From positions 5,763,773 through 5,827,772 of the forward strand of contig JAFMSR010000019.1 of assembly GCA_022818135.1 (NCBI GenBank): a DNA stretch of 64,000 nucleotides. Reading direction: 5' to 3'. Below the pieces are notes generated by a model. The model was not told the origin of the DNA, did no database searches, and was given only the letters and a program-made list of their open reading frames with translations. A program made the position numbers and the translations under genes. Of the stretch, positions 30,315-42,500 are shown in pieces (the stretch's first letter is position 1; each line of letters starts with the position of its first letter). The DNA is from Saxidomus purpurata. Lineage: Eukaryota > Mollusca > Bivalvia > Venerida > Veneridae.

Positions 30315-31710
30315 TAACTATATACCCAGTCCTACGAAATTGTCTAAAGATTTCTTTTTTCTCTAGAATCCCTTATCAGCATGCTTAATTATTAAGGTGA
30401 AGTTATAATAACCTTGCTTGTCACATTACAGATAGCATCTTTGGATTGCTTCTAATAGGCATATCAAATTACCAGTGAGGCATACTTCTCTTGGTTCAGC
30501 TGAGGTTTTGTTGAAATTTATTTATTCAAGATTCAATTAATAAAATTATGGTAAATTTTGAAATGTCCATAATATAACAGAATTGAAAGTTCATAGTGAG
30601 GGTGAAATCTTTTATTGTCACTAAATATACAAAAAGTTAACAGAGAAACAAAACGTGGAAGAAATAAAAGTATTTAATGTCATGACTTGATTGAGCAGAG
30701 TCCAGTTTTAATTCTTGATATACCTGTATGAAAAAGACAGTGAACCAACATTTAAATACAGTTCATAAATTTCTTAATACAAAAATAGATGGGTGACTAA
30801 GTTTGTTTAGTTATATTGCACCGCTATTTGTAAATCCATAGCAGCTTTGGTTGAACATGGATATTTCATGTTGTATCCATGACCAAGTGTAAAAAAACTC
30901 CTTCCAGGGATTTAGATGTAGTCTTATGACCTTTGACCCTGAAATTTGACCTTGACTTTCAGCAGGCAGGGTATGGAAACAACTGAGAAGTTACTTCAAA
31001 TATGTCTATGGATGTAGAAATTACAGCCCAGTCAAACAATACTAGAACATGACCATCCGTTTCCAGTTTCAGTCTTAATTTTACCTTCCACTATAACTTA
31101 AATGAAGCCACTAAGGATGCTCTGCCTGGCACATTTTTGTGGTATGGACGACAACTGTGTGAAGTTATTTCAAAATTAGTCGCATGTAGAAGTTACAGCC
31201 CAGATACAGAGTACTGGTTTAACATTTGTAACCCTACAGTACATTGGCCTTCAAGGTAGCTGCATTGGTGTGACATATGACACATCATTTTGGTATGGGT
31301 AAAACACGAGTGTGAAGTTATTCCAAATTCAGTCTATGTAGATCTATGTGAAAGTTACAACATGGACATGAAGTACTGGTATATAACCCTACATTACAAG
31401 TTTTGAGCCATGATTGTGTTCTTGGCCTTCAAAGTAGTAGGTCTAGAGCATGACACACCCTTTTGTTATTGGCATCTGAATTATTTAAAAATCGATCCAT
31501 AAATTAGTGCTACATATCTTTCTTAAATTATGATTGACTTTGAAAGTAATACCTCTTTAACCATAAGGTATATTTATCATTTGCTGAAAGAAAAACATAT
31601 TCGTCAGTTTTTCAAAGGCTCTTCTTATCTTTAATTTTATCTTTCATAGTGTCTATAACATGATAACATGGCAATTGCTGTGCTAAGAATTGGTATAGTA
31701 ACATAAATAA
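30315..31710. other. Non-coding stretch with degenerate internal repeats
   Basis: No gene was found. Between about 30880 and 31460, words such as GACCTTGAC, AAGTTATTTCAAA and AGTTACAGCCCAG recur about every 170 bp. The vocabulary is the same as in the composite elements downstream, so this may be a decayed relative. Confidence 0.45.
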
Positions 31711-32709
31711 AATAAGAGCTGTCATTAGGACAGGGCGCTGGGCTTTTCTTAGTGCTTGTCAATAAACCTAAACTGTTGGCAGTAAAAGGCAAACCCAAAA
31801 TCTGTGTATTTTCAACCTGTAAACATGGGCCATAAATTATACAGCATGACAGTGCCAGTTGCACACAAGACGTGAAGTAGGAATTTCAAAGTACATTAAA
31901 ACAAATTTAAAATAGTTATCTACTCCTGCTTAAAGACGAGTGTCATGATGGTACATAAATATTACAACTTTCGCAGTAATATCTTAAATGATTAAGTCAA
32001 TAAATGGATAAGTATTATTCTAAGTAGAAAAGGCCACAATTTAAAAAAAGATCACTGACAGAGTAACCTTCTCTTGCCTACATGTGGGGGTCATGATGGT
32101 TAAACAAGTATTCCAACTTTACCAGTAATATCTCAAATGGTTCAGTCAATAAGTGGACTGGTACAAAACACTTAACCGAGATTCCAAGTCGAAAAAGGGC
32201 CTTAATTTAAAAAACAAATCCTTGACAGACTTACCTTCTCCCTCCTGCTAACATGGGGGTCATGATGCAAACAAGTATACAAAGTTTCACAGCAATATAT
32301 CATAGGGTAAAATCAACAAGAGGATTTTACCCATATTCTAAGTCGAGAAAGAGCCATAATTCTGGCAAAAACCTTCACAAAGCTACCAGTATGTGCTCTT
32401 GTCAGTCAATGGAGGTACTGATTGTTAAAAAATTATTGTAAATTTCAAAGCGATACCTGTAATGGTTTTTTTTTAAAAGTTGGTTGGTGCGGAAAACTTA
32501 ACCAAGTTCAATGTACGTTCTACATGTATATCGAAAAAGGGCTATTCTAACAAAATTCTTTACAGAGTGGTATAAGTATTGTAAGTTTCAAAGATTTATA
32601 TCTCTAATGGTTTTGCAAAAATGTGGATAAAGCTTAACCAATGTGTGACACCAACGCTGACGGAGAGGCGAGTAGCTAGGATAGCTCCCTTTTCTTCGAA
32701 AAGTTGAGT
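31711..32709. mobile_element. Composite element A with internal about 150-bp repeats
   Basis: It opens AAGAGCTGTCATTAGGACAG and ends AGCTAGGATAGCTCCCTTTT, then TTCGAAAAGTT. GAGCTGTC and the reverse complement of GATAGCTC form weak inverted ends, and AAAATAA occurs on both flanks. The interior repeats GGGGGTCATGATG, CTAAGTCGA and TTAATTTAAAAAA about every 150 bp. There is no transposase. It matches, from memory, a repeat common in bivalve genomes. Confidence 0.6.
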
Positions 32710-33420
32710 TAAAAATAAACTTACTTACATGATGAAAAACTTCATTTTAAGATATTACACTTGCATGTAAAATAACCAAAAACTATTTTTAACAAAGTAC
32801 AAGCATTTAATACATGTATAATGCAATGTGTGAAATACAGTGTTACACCTGTGAAATACTCTGTTGTTGTAAAAGGATATTGCTTACTCTAAGATTAACA
32901 TGAGGCTGTTACATTTCCCGAGTTTTATGTGACATTAACAGTTATGAATGAATTGACATGCTGATAAGTTGAAATCCAGCAACCTAACTAGACAATGTTG
33001 TAGGACTGTATCGGGCGAAAGCATTACTTAATAACTCGGGTGTAAAAAAGATAACTTCAAAATTTGTGTGCGATTTTATCGTAAGAGTTACCTCTCTTAG
33101 TATGCAACATAATGTCTAATTGTGCGTTTCTAGATAATATAATTATGTTTCAGCTCGGTAAATACTCCTTTAAAGTTCGGAAATCGTTAACCAACATGTT
33201 ATTAGTCGTATCCATTTATTCTTTGGTAATTCTCGTACCGAGATCCGTTATTATTTACGGATTTAAGACAACGCGTGATATATCATGGTAGATCTACGTC
33301 ATTTCATTTGATTGATTAGTTTTAAGAAATGATTTTTATTTACATTGGTTACAATATGTATTCAGAAGGGATATATATATTATAAAATAGTAACCCGTAA
33401 AATAAATGTTTTAGAAATAA

Positions 33421-34852
33421 ACAAGAGCTGTCCCTCACAAGTGACGAATGCCCCCGAAAGAGGTGCCTCACAGTCTGTGTCCTCTCCATGTGCTCAATAA
33501 ATGTGCTATGTAATTTTAAAATCCTTCCATGCATGACAGAGTAACCATGCATACAGTTTTCCATTACTTTAAACACTAAGTGTGACCTTGACCTTTGAGG
33601 TAGGGACTTGGGTCTTGCACGCGACACATCCGCTTGATGTGCTAGACATTTGTGCTAAGTTATTTTAAAATCCTTCAAAGCATGATAAAGTTATAGTCTT
33701 GACACAAATGTATGCATTATACAGGATTCCATTACCTATAAACTCTAAGTGTGACCTTGACCTTTGTGGTAGAGATGTGGGTCTCCACGTCATATTGATG
33801 TGCTAGACATTTGTGCCAAATTATTTTAAAATCCTTCAATGCATGACAAATTTACAGTCCGGATACGAATGTGTACATATATGCATATATAGAGGAATCC
33901 ATTACCTTCAAACTCTAAGTGTGACCTTGACTTTGAGGTAGGGACGTGGGTCTTGCACGCGACACGTCGTCTTGATGTGCTAGACATTTGTGCCAAGTTA
34001 TTTAAAATCCTTCAATGCATGACAAAGTTACAGTCCGGACACGAATGTGTGCATATATGCATATATAGAGGATTCCGTTACCTTCAAACTCTAAGTTTGA
34101 CGTTGACCTTTGAGCTAGGGACGTGGTCTTGTACGCAACACGTCGTCTTGATGTGCTAGACATTTGTGCCAAATTATTTTAAAATCCTTCAATGCATGAC
34201 AAAGTTACAGTCCGGACACGAATGTGTGCATATATGCATATATAGAGGAATCCATAACCTTCAAACTCTAAGTATGACCTTGACCTTTGAGGTAGGGACG
34301 TGGGTCTTGTACGCGACACGTCGTCTTGATGTGCTAGATATGTGTGCCAAGTTATTTTAAAATCCTTCAATGCATGACAAAGTTACAGTCCGGACACGAA
34401 TGTGTGCATATATAGAGGATTCCATAACCTTCATACTCCAATTTTGACCTTGACCTTTGAGGTAGGGATGTGGGTCGTGCACGCGACACGTCGTCTTGAT
34501 GTGCTAGATATGTGTGCCAAGTTATTTTAAAATCCTTCAATGCATGACAGAGTTACAGTCCGGACACGAATTGTAAGTGGGGACGCACAGACGGACGGAC
34601 GGACGGACGGACAACCTTACAAATGGGCATTTGTTGGGTACTTTCCATTGCCTCTAATGATAAGAAAGTCCAACAAGTCCCTATATAAAGTATTAAAAGT
34701 ACCCAATATGTGCCCCTTTTTTTGTTGGCTACCTGACGGAATGAATGATATAGTACCCAATATATGCCCATATGCGGGCTCGGACGGACAGACGGACGGA
34801 CAGACGGACGGACGGTGCGATTTTAATATGCCATCCTTCGGGGGCATAAAAA
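33421..34852. mobile_element. Composite element B with about 175-bp internal repeats and (GACG)n
   Basis: It begins ACAAGAGCTGTCCCTC, with TGCCCCCGAAAG soon after, and ends CCTTCGGGGGCATAAAA, so the inner ends are inverted copies. Six internal units carry GATGTGCTAGACATTTGTG, TTTTAAAATCCTTCAATG and GTGACCTTGACCTTTGAGG at spacings of 161, 178, 175, 178 and 170 bp. Two (GACG)n/(GACA)n blocks lie at about 34588-34612 and 34783-34816. It has no coding capacity. Confidence 0.7.
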
Positions 34853-36121
34853 ACAATCGGCGGAAGTTGTATAGACAGTGCAGCATTGTAAGTATGTTAT
34901 CGTATCGTCACGGAGTCGACACTTTCTAATTTCGCGTGGGTTTATGTCAAATCAGTTATTTTATTGCTTTCAGTTTTCAATTGAATACTCGTACACACGT
35001 TCAGCTATAGTCGGTTATTCAATTCAATTACTTAGAAAACCGTAAGTCTGAATAATTTACTAGCTTTAATTTCCTTTATATGATACGGTTTGTGGGCGAA
35101 CATAGCTGTCATACAGTGTAAGCAGAATTGTGTGAGATTTATTCGGGTTGGGGAGACTCTTTTAAAAAACTCGGAAACAATCTGTCGCTGTTTCAAAACG
35201 GTTTCTAAATATGCATTATTCTATATGAAGTTATTTAGGCTGAAACTGGGTCAATGTGTAAACGCTGTTATTTAGCTATTTATTGACATATAGTCACAAG
35301 GCTATTTTTAACTAAAATGCACAATTTGAGTCCAAGCTACACTAGTACCACCTGTGGGAGTTTACCTGTAACACGGAGTTGTATAATTTTCTGCTGCTTC
35401 CCAAATATATTCCCATCTGTGAAGGTGTACGTGCCGCTAAAATGTTATAAGATTTTTTTTCATTAAGTATTTACTCCAATAAACAAATCAAATACAGTCA
35501 TAAACTTTGTTGTCATTTAATAATTTCATGTCTTATGGATTTTCACGAGTTAGGCAGCCTGTACAACCAATTTAATGATAGCTTAAACACTATACATTTG
35601 GTAATTTTCACATGACAGAAATTTCAGAATTATTAAGAAGAAAGACTTATTCGCTGATTTACGATTATCCAAAGGATAATTCTCATAAAGTAACTTATGT
35701 GAAGTGAACCTCTCGCAAGATTTCAAAATAAGCAAAGTAGATAATTCGCGAAAATAGTGAAAATCAAATCATCGCGGATATTACCCAATTTACATATTTG
35801 ACTGAATTTTTAAAAGCCAAACTAATAAATGGAATGTTTAGATTGATAGTAAAGTATGTACAGTGTATTTAGGATAATGTGAAAGTGACGCAGTAGAAGA
35901 GTTCAAAATTATTGTGTAAGTTCATTGGATAATGCAAGGATTGAATATTTTCGTACTCTCATGATCTACCCTTTTAGTCTATTTTATGCAGTAGTGGTAA
36001 ACCTTTTTGTACACAAACAGTATTTCTGTTTAGTGACTGTCGCAAAGTCCTAAATGAACTGTACTCTTAAGTTGTTAACCGCAGAAGTTTTTATGCCTTC
36101 TATTTGTATTACATGAAATAG
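34853..36121. other. Non-coding stretch
   Basis: No exon was recognised on either strand. It contains the second CGCGAA-type MITE copy (35640-35795). Confidence 0.4.
35640..35795. mobile_element. Short CGCGAA-type MITE, copy 2
   Basis: It is similar along its length to 25490-25655: GACTTATTCGC, then TTATGTGAAGTGAAC, then GATAATTCGCGAAAATAG, then ATCGCGGATATTACCCAAT. Confidence 0.6.
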
Positions 36122-36248
36122 TCGGGCTATGCAGTTACCTGTCGGAAGTCTGAACCCCCTGTATTGTTAAACCGCCGGGTGTCGGTGCGAACCTGTTCCT
36201 CCCCGTCGGGTCATCTGATCGGAGTCGGATATCCACTTCCGCCGCAAG
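36122..36248 (+). other. Exon-like GC-rich segment
   Basis: A 127-bp stretch is bounded by a possible acceptor (gaaatag) and a strong donor (CAAG/gtaaga). It has an open frame including CRKSEPPVLLNRRVSVRT and GVGYPLPPQ, and its GC content is clearly above its surroundings. It could be an isolated exon, a processed fragment or part of a repeat. No family is recognised. Confidence 0.3.
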
Positions 36249-36628
36249 GTAAGAGCACATCCTGTCCAATATATGATGTCATAATTTCTGTAGAATTGCC
36301 GCTGTACGATGCCTTTGCTAAAAAATAGAACATTTCGTGTAAATAACGGTTTTAAAACGTGTTATCATGAGGTAGTGTCGTATATCTCAAGGGCTGTGGT
36401 GTGAGAGTGACAGGGGTATAAATTATACACAATCAGTTGTGTGAATACGATGTTTTTTGTAAAAGGCAGCAAATTATAAGCTAAAAATATATAATCCAAA
36501 TATGCATTTTGAAACTAGTTACAAAACATGTAAGCATTACAAATCTCGTCATACCGTATTGTCAGTAACAGTACACCAAACTGTAAACTTTTTTTATGAT
36601 ATGCATGAAAAGTCAGATAGGTTTCAAG

Positions 36629-37828
36629 TAGGGATGTCAATAACCGGTTATTTGACTAACCGGTTAACCGTTTATTTTTCCGACCGGTAAACCGGTTAAC
36701 CGATAGTGCCCATTGTTTTCCGTTAAAATGGTGAATCTGTCCGTTTTCGAGGTAGGGACCTTTTTCCCGTTGGCATTAGTTACCGTGACACCGTTACTAA
36801 GGTACAGTATAATGTGCGAACGCATATATCATTCTACTGTATGTCTTTCTTACAGTTTCGTTCTTATTTAGAGACAAGGGTTCGAGTCATAGTACTGACA
36901 TTTGGCTCTTAATGAGAGAAACTTTTGTCTATAAATTGCCTGTTTACAACTGAAATGATGTTAAAACGGTCTCAAATAAAGCGTGTGTCTGTACAAAGCT
37001 GAACTAATTGAAAACGATCAAAGGTAAACTGTTTGTACATAATTGAAATGATGTTGAACACGGACACTGAATTAAAAGACTACCCGTCTGTTTACAACTG
37101 AAAGCTCCTGGATAGGCAAGAAAACATAACGAATAACCAAAGTCCAAATATTTCATACATAACACATAAATACTTAATATGTGTAATGCGAACGTTTGGC
37201 AAGTTTATTTTGATAAGTTCGTTTGAAATATTTCCAAACAACAGACTGAGCCTAAAAGAACGAGAATGTGATTAGAATCGAGCTAGATAATTGTAATAAG
37301 AATCAAACTAGTTAAACTGAGTTACTCAGATTACTAAAACACGCTTTCATCATTTAGAATAATAACGATTTCAAATAAATTTTGCGCAACCATTTCAGTT
37401 TTGTTATTGGTTTTATTTTAGTTACATACAGGTGCCTAGACAACAACAGAGAAACAAAGAATCCTTTGATCTTTAATAATTCTAACTCGAAGTTTGTTGC
37501 ACACGTGGGGGTAATTAAAGATACGTGTATTTCAGTTAAATGGTTTTATTGGCGACATGCTTCAAACATCCGCACTTTCCTTTCGTATGAAAGATTTACA
37601 GTTATTTTAAGAGAGTAAAGGTATGTTGATGTCAAAATCAAGCCATGTTGTCACGGGTCGTGTCCAATTAACAAGTTGACACTTCACATCTTAAATTCCT
37701 GTCTGCCAGCTGTTAAAGGTCGACGAAAGAGATAAGCAAACATGATTTTTAAAATACACTTTTTTGTGTTTTCTTCTCTATTTTTGCATAAACATATATT
37801 TTTTTGATAATTATCGTTTACATCCCTA
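36629..37828. mobile_element. Non-autonomous hAT-like element, 1200 bp
   Basis: Left end TAGGGATGTCAATAACCGGT, right end TTATCGTTTACATCCCTA: the termini are inverted copies (TAGGGATGTCAATAA against TAGGGATGTAAACGATAA). The flanks are GTTTCAAG (36621-36628) and AATTCAAG (37829-37836), an 8-bp target duplication with six matches. An 8-bp duplication and a YAGGGATGTMAA terminus are typical of hAT transposons. The subterminal region is rich in CCGGTTAACCGG-type palindromes. No transposase frame was found. Confidence 0.8.
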
Positions 37829-37851
37829 AATTCAAGGAATGACTGGATTGA

Positions 37852-37905
37852 ACGAACGAACGAACGAACGAATTCATCGCTTACTTAATTAATTAATTAA
37901 TTAAC
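37852..37905. repeat. (GAAC)n and (TTAA)n simple repeats
   Basis: Five GAAC units lie at about 37853-37872, and TTAATTAATTAATTAATTAA at about 37886-37905. Confidence 0.85.
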
Positions 37906-38435
37906 TAATACTTATGAGTGATAAAGCAATGCCAAAACATATGCAATTAAAGATAGTCGTATCTTGGCTCCATACCCAAAGCCGTGCAACACGTTTGACC
38001 GGAGGATGCTTGTCTCTTTATCGCCGAACTACTTGTACATCTTGTTCCCATGATACCATGTTCTCCTGACAAAATAAACCGTGTTCATGTAGTAAATATA
38101 AACAACAAAAGAAATTTTCATTTTTAAGTAAATTATAGCTGTTACCATTTTATTATACGAAGATGGCAAGAACCTTTTTTTGGTCATCCCTTCTGTCGTT
38201 TGATTTTAGTACACATGTACTGCATTGTAAAGTCACGTGATTGTGTTTATATAAAAATAGTAAACTGAAATATAATTGATAGTAAATAACATTAAATAAA
38301 TGTAGAATATGCAGATTTCGAAAAAAACTCACGCATTGTTTTCTTCATAATGTCAAAATCACAATCTTATACCATATATATATATTTAATGCTGTCTTTA
38401 TAAGAAATTTGATATAAACGCTAAGATCATAATAC

Positions 38436-38504
38436 CTTTCCCCCCTTTTGGTCCCATTCCTTGAGGTCCAACATGCCCCGGATCACCTTTCTCTCCTTTT
38501 GGTT
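38436..38504 (-). CDS. Orphan collagen exon
   Basis: On the minus strand, a 69-bp exon between a good acceptor (tttgattcag) and donor (AAAG/gtatta) encodes Gly-X-Y triplets: PKGEKGDPGHVGPQGMGPKG and GK, phase 1-1. One triplet is shortened (GPQ-GM-GPK). Length and phase fit a fibril-associated or short-chain collagen exon. No further collagen exon was found with confidence on either side, so it may belong to a gene extending through 35-45 kb with distant exons or be a relic. Confidence 0.55.
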
Positions 38505-38761
38505 CTGAATCAAAGAAGAGAGAAGCACTTTTACGATAATGGTTTTCACGTGTGTTTGAATAAGATGTCATACAGCTTAGCTCGTGCGATACCGAGTGAG
38601 CTTTTTTTAAGTCTTAATAACGAATCATTGGTTTGGTTTTGTTTTTGCGATAAATTCCTGTTTTTTAACAGTACTTCAGTCATAAACAGGAAGGCAGAGT
38701 ACCTAGCCATCATTCCATGGAAGGACCAGTACAAGAATCCTATCATCCGTAAGAAACTGCC

Positions 38762-39170
38762 TACTTTCTCACATTAAGAATCATGGTCGATAGCTGAGAA
38801 ATTGTTAATTTTCTCACATAAAGAGTTATGGTCGGTAGCGGAGAAACTGTCAACTTTCTCACATAAAGAGTCATGGTCGGTAGCGGAGAAACTTCCAACT
38901 GTGTCACATAAAAAGTTATGGTCGGTACAAAATGTAGCGGAGTAACTGCCAACTTTCTCACATTAAGAATCATGGTCGATAGCTGAGAAATTGTTAATTT
39001 TCTCACATAAAGAGTTATGGTCGGTAGCGGAGAAACTGTCAACTTTCTCATATAAAGAGTCATGGTCGGTAGCGGAGAAACTTCCAACTTTGTCATATAA
39101 AAAGTTATGGTCGGTACAAAATGTAGCGGAGTAACTTCCAACTTTCTCACATAAAGAGTCATGGTCGGTA
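38762..39170. repeat. Higher-order minisatellite, 45-bp subunits in a 189-bp unit
   Basis: Two copies of a 189-bp unit contain four subunits (three of 45 bp, one of 54 bp) built on CTTTCTCACATAAAGAGTCA and TGGTCGGTAGCGGAGAAACT. All lengths are multiples of three, so a minus-strand frame stays open for 133 codons. It lies 260 bp upstream, on that strand, of the collagen exon, but shows no recognisable protein family. Confidence 0.85.
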
Positions 39171-41565
39171 TGTCCTATGATTTAACGTAAACTGATGTAA
39201 TATTATATATGCACGTAAATAGCATGCTTGATTCCTTTCTTGAGCTTTCAATGTCGTATCAGTATTAAGGATGACCGTTCGAACAAGAAAAAAAAATATT
39301 GCAAAGTTTATCACGAATAGTGATGCCACGCTTAGAAAACAAGAGAAATTCCAGGCAGTAGTGATGCTGGCGTCTGGAAATCCGTTGATGACGTTGCACG
39401 GTAGTTTACTGTCACAGGAATACAAATTTACGTCTCAGTTTTTACAAACTGTAGACATTTCTGACAGGCCCAGGCCAGGTAAGCCTTTTTAGATGTTTGA
39501 ATGGGATATGATTCCAAAATGACGTCATTAGACATTACGTCACGTGAATGCAATCGCGTTGATTGGCAGTTATACGTCGAAGAGGTGGTCACACTAGATA
39601 TTAGCTAGTTGTAAGAGAAAATTGCTGAGTTAAACATATCTTACAGTCTCTGGTTACTTTCTTTCAAATATGTTAGTATTAATTGATCCCTACCTTGAAA
39701 ACACAAGAAAACATTAATGCCATCATATGGACACTAAATTAACAAATGTGATACCAAATGTGCGTATGTGTAGACTTTAGATTTTCGTACATTGTTTTAC
39801 AAAACCTACGCACACCTTCCTACACGAAAAAGAGTCAAACATACTTTCTGTTTTGACTTATCTTTTCAATTTTTAGCATTTATGACTTGTTTATAAATGA
39901 TCGTTGATATTTGAACATTTAAATTTCTGTAAATAATTTCATTCAAACAGTGTTTATTTTGTTACATTACGTAATGATTATGATTTTAAGGAAATACTAA
40001 CCTTCAAATGATTCACTGTACCCTGAAAAGTTTCGAAAAATAGAATTACCAAAAGAAGGCAAAAATACTCGATTTAGTGTATGAATATGAGTAATAAAAA
40101 TAAAAATTCTTTACTTTACGTTGTATACTAAATATTTAAGGCAAAATTCAGTATGAAGAATAGTGTGCGTGTATTTTATTGTTGCATCAGATACAGTTGT
40201 TGTTTTGTTTTTTTGTTATAAAACTCCATGCATGCAGCGATACATTGAATAATTAAATGTTTCCTTAAGAAACGTTTTCACACACTGATGATGTGGTTTT
40301 CTGTTATGATCTAAAGAGTCTTCTGCCGAAATTGTTTGTAAAAGTAAAGTATGACAATGTTAGCAAACATGCATGTTTAGGAGCTCCTTATCAATTTAGT
40401 GCACTATTACGAGTTTTTATTAAAACAAAGGTCTTTTTTGCAATACATCCACTGTTCCATGAAATTTGTCGGAAAATGGAGTTACCCAGTGTAAGCATAA
40501 ATACATGTTCAAAAAGCCTTAATCGATTCGGTATATTTATATGAGTAATTAAAATAAATCAGCTTTAGATTGTATATTCTACATTATATATATTTTAGTA
40601 GTTATGGTAACAATTATACTAAATGTGCTAGACAAAACACGTATCAAGAATTTGTCCTTGCACTTTTATTTTTGCATAACATACAGCATGTAAAACAGTT
40701 GTTCCATAAAACTCTGTAAGTAGTGTTATAGTCAAATGTTGCCCTAGAATCATTTATGAATGACTGTTGCTGTCCTTTTACTGACGAAGATGATTGTCTG
40801 TCTCAATATTTAGCGTTTATAAATTGTTTCTAAATAGCCGTTTATATCAATGCAGGCGAAGACATAGGTTACTTTGAACAGAAAGAAGAGAAACAACGAA
40901 TAAACATAGTACTCATTTTTTCAGTTAAGACGTTCATTGTAGAAATATTAGTTGAGTTTCATTTGGTTATAATCGTCTTCAATAAAACTAGGGTATGACC
41001 ACAAGTCATACAAAACAAAACATTTTGTAGTTTCTAGTTTAAATGTTTACCTAAATATTCAAAGGAATATAACTATAGCCTTGCTAAGGCAATTAATGAG
41101 GCGTTCAGAATTGTACTTTTAAAGTGATACTCAAACCTTTTATTCAAACCCTTACCTTCACAAGACATGATAAAACGAGGTGGTGGAATTTCTAAAATGT
41201 GCAAGTACAAATGTACATAGATTCAAATGTTGTTCTAGATTGTACTTTTGAGTTTATATAAATATGTAAAGAAGTTACAGCATTTCGATTCTTGACCTTT
41301 AAAAGTACAAAATACCAAACCACGAAACTGTTGCAACAGAAACAGTATTAACATGTCGCACATCAAGAGGTTTCCTACATGTACTTTCAAACATGTTCCA
41401 GTAGCCAAATTTTCTTGCCGAAGTAGGTATCAATTCTAAACTCAGCCAACTTTTTAAAGATTAAGGTCTTAAAAGGCAAGGTTACTTTCTGTGATTTAAC
41501 CTAGTAAACTTAATCTTTTATCTAAGATAAACCCGATATTAAAATCAATTAAGGTACACTAAAGT
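39171..41565. other. Non-coding stretch
   Basis: The plus-strand frame at 39271-39492 ends near a possible donor (CCAG/gtaagc at about 39479) but has no recognisable family or acceptor support. Nothing else was seen. Confidence 0.35.
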
Positions 41566-41567
41566 TA

Positions 41568-41662
41568 CCGTGTCTGTCTTGTATACCGTGTCTGTCTTGT
41601 ATACCTATACCGTGTATGTCTTGCATACCGTGTATGTCTTGTATACCGTGTCTGTCTTGTAT
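41568..41662. repeat. 18-bp tandem repeat
   Basis: Five units of ACCGTGTCTGTCTTGTAT, with TATGTCTTG variants and one 6-bp insertion. Confidence 0.85.
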
Positions 41663-41667
41663 TTATA

Positions 41668-41860
41668 GACATTTCTACCTTCTCGTACAGCTATGTTTCG
41701 AAGCAGACGACAAAAACAATGTCGTCTGCTCATGATTTAAGTTGTTACCCATGCGGATAATAATTTTCTAAAACATCCATATTTAGAAAAACAGACCTGA
41801 CAAATTTGGAACTCAGAAGATCTCATTGAGAAAATCTACGTTTAAGCTTGAGTAGAGTGC
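41668..41860. repeat. Dispersed repeat, related to 48810-48975
   Basis: Both copies contain ACAGCTATGYTTC, AGAMGAC, then TTTAAG..GTTACC, and CAGAAGA near the end. This copy carries a perfect hairpin, GCAGACGACA with TGTCGTCTGC, around a 7-nt loop at about 41703-41729. Confidence 0.5.
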
Positions 41861-41867
41861 TTACAAA

Positions 41868-42371
41868 CAAAGTATTGACGACACACTTACAGGTGGACTT
41901 TGAAAATCTGTCGACAACTGTAAGTTAGATCAAGGTCAGGAACAATAAAAATGCGTTGTGTCAGTTCGTATCTGCAATGTGACTCTCTCGATAACATAAA
42001 AGCAATGTCAACATAACATAACGTCGGAAGACGTAACATGCATACTAGCGTAATTAACAGTTCAATTTTATAAAACGTATGTAATTCGGGGACAACATCA
42101 GGGCCTTCAGAGAACTAACATGGATTGTAGGTTATTATTTATTCAAATTTGACACTGAAATAAAGTTATATTGTGATATCTATGTATTTAAATAGCTGAC
42201 AAGTATTGATGATATACCGAGAAAGTGTCGGAATTTATAAAACAAGATGATATCGCAGCAAAATGTTGATACGTATTAAAGAAAAGTATAGTTTCCTTAC
42301 TACAGTGGTAGCGATCCCCACTTGTGCCCAAGTAGTGGTAGTGTCCTTAGGAAGCCACACATAATTCCACA

Positions 42372-42421
<50 letters not shown>

Positions 42422-42500
42422 GTTTGATTCCTTCAAAATTAAAATATACTTAAGGGCAAAAGTTCTGTGCGGTATCATTAAACTAACACAAAGACTGAAA
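41868..42500. repeat. Duplicated block, left copy
   Basis: It aligns in order with 43342-43870. Examples are TGACGACACACTTA with TCACGACACACTTA, TGATGATATACCGA in both, TATTAAAGAAAAGT in both, and GAGTTTGATTCCTT in both. It includes a (CT)n expansion at 42378-42417 that the right copy lacks. Confidence 0.7.
42378..42417. repeat. (CT)n microsatellite
   Basis: About 19 CT units lie inside the left duplicated block. Confidence 0.95.

Noticed and set aside
33953..34929. Several frames of 60-130 codons on both strands
   Set aside because: All lie within the internal repeats and (GACG)n blocks of composite element B.
39271..39492. Plus-strand frame ending near a splice-donor-like sequence
   Set aside because: No matching acceptor, family or neighbouring exon was found.
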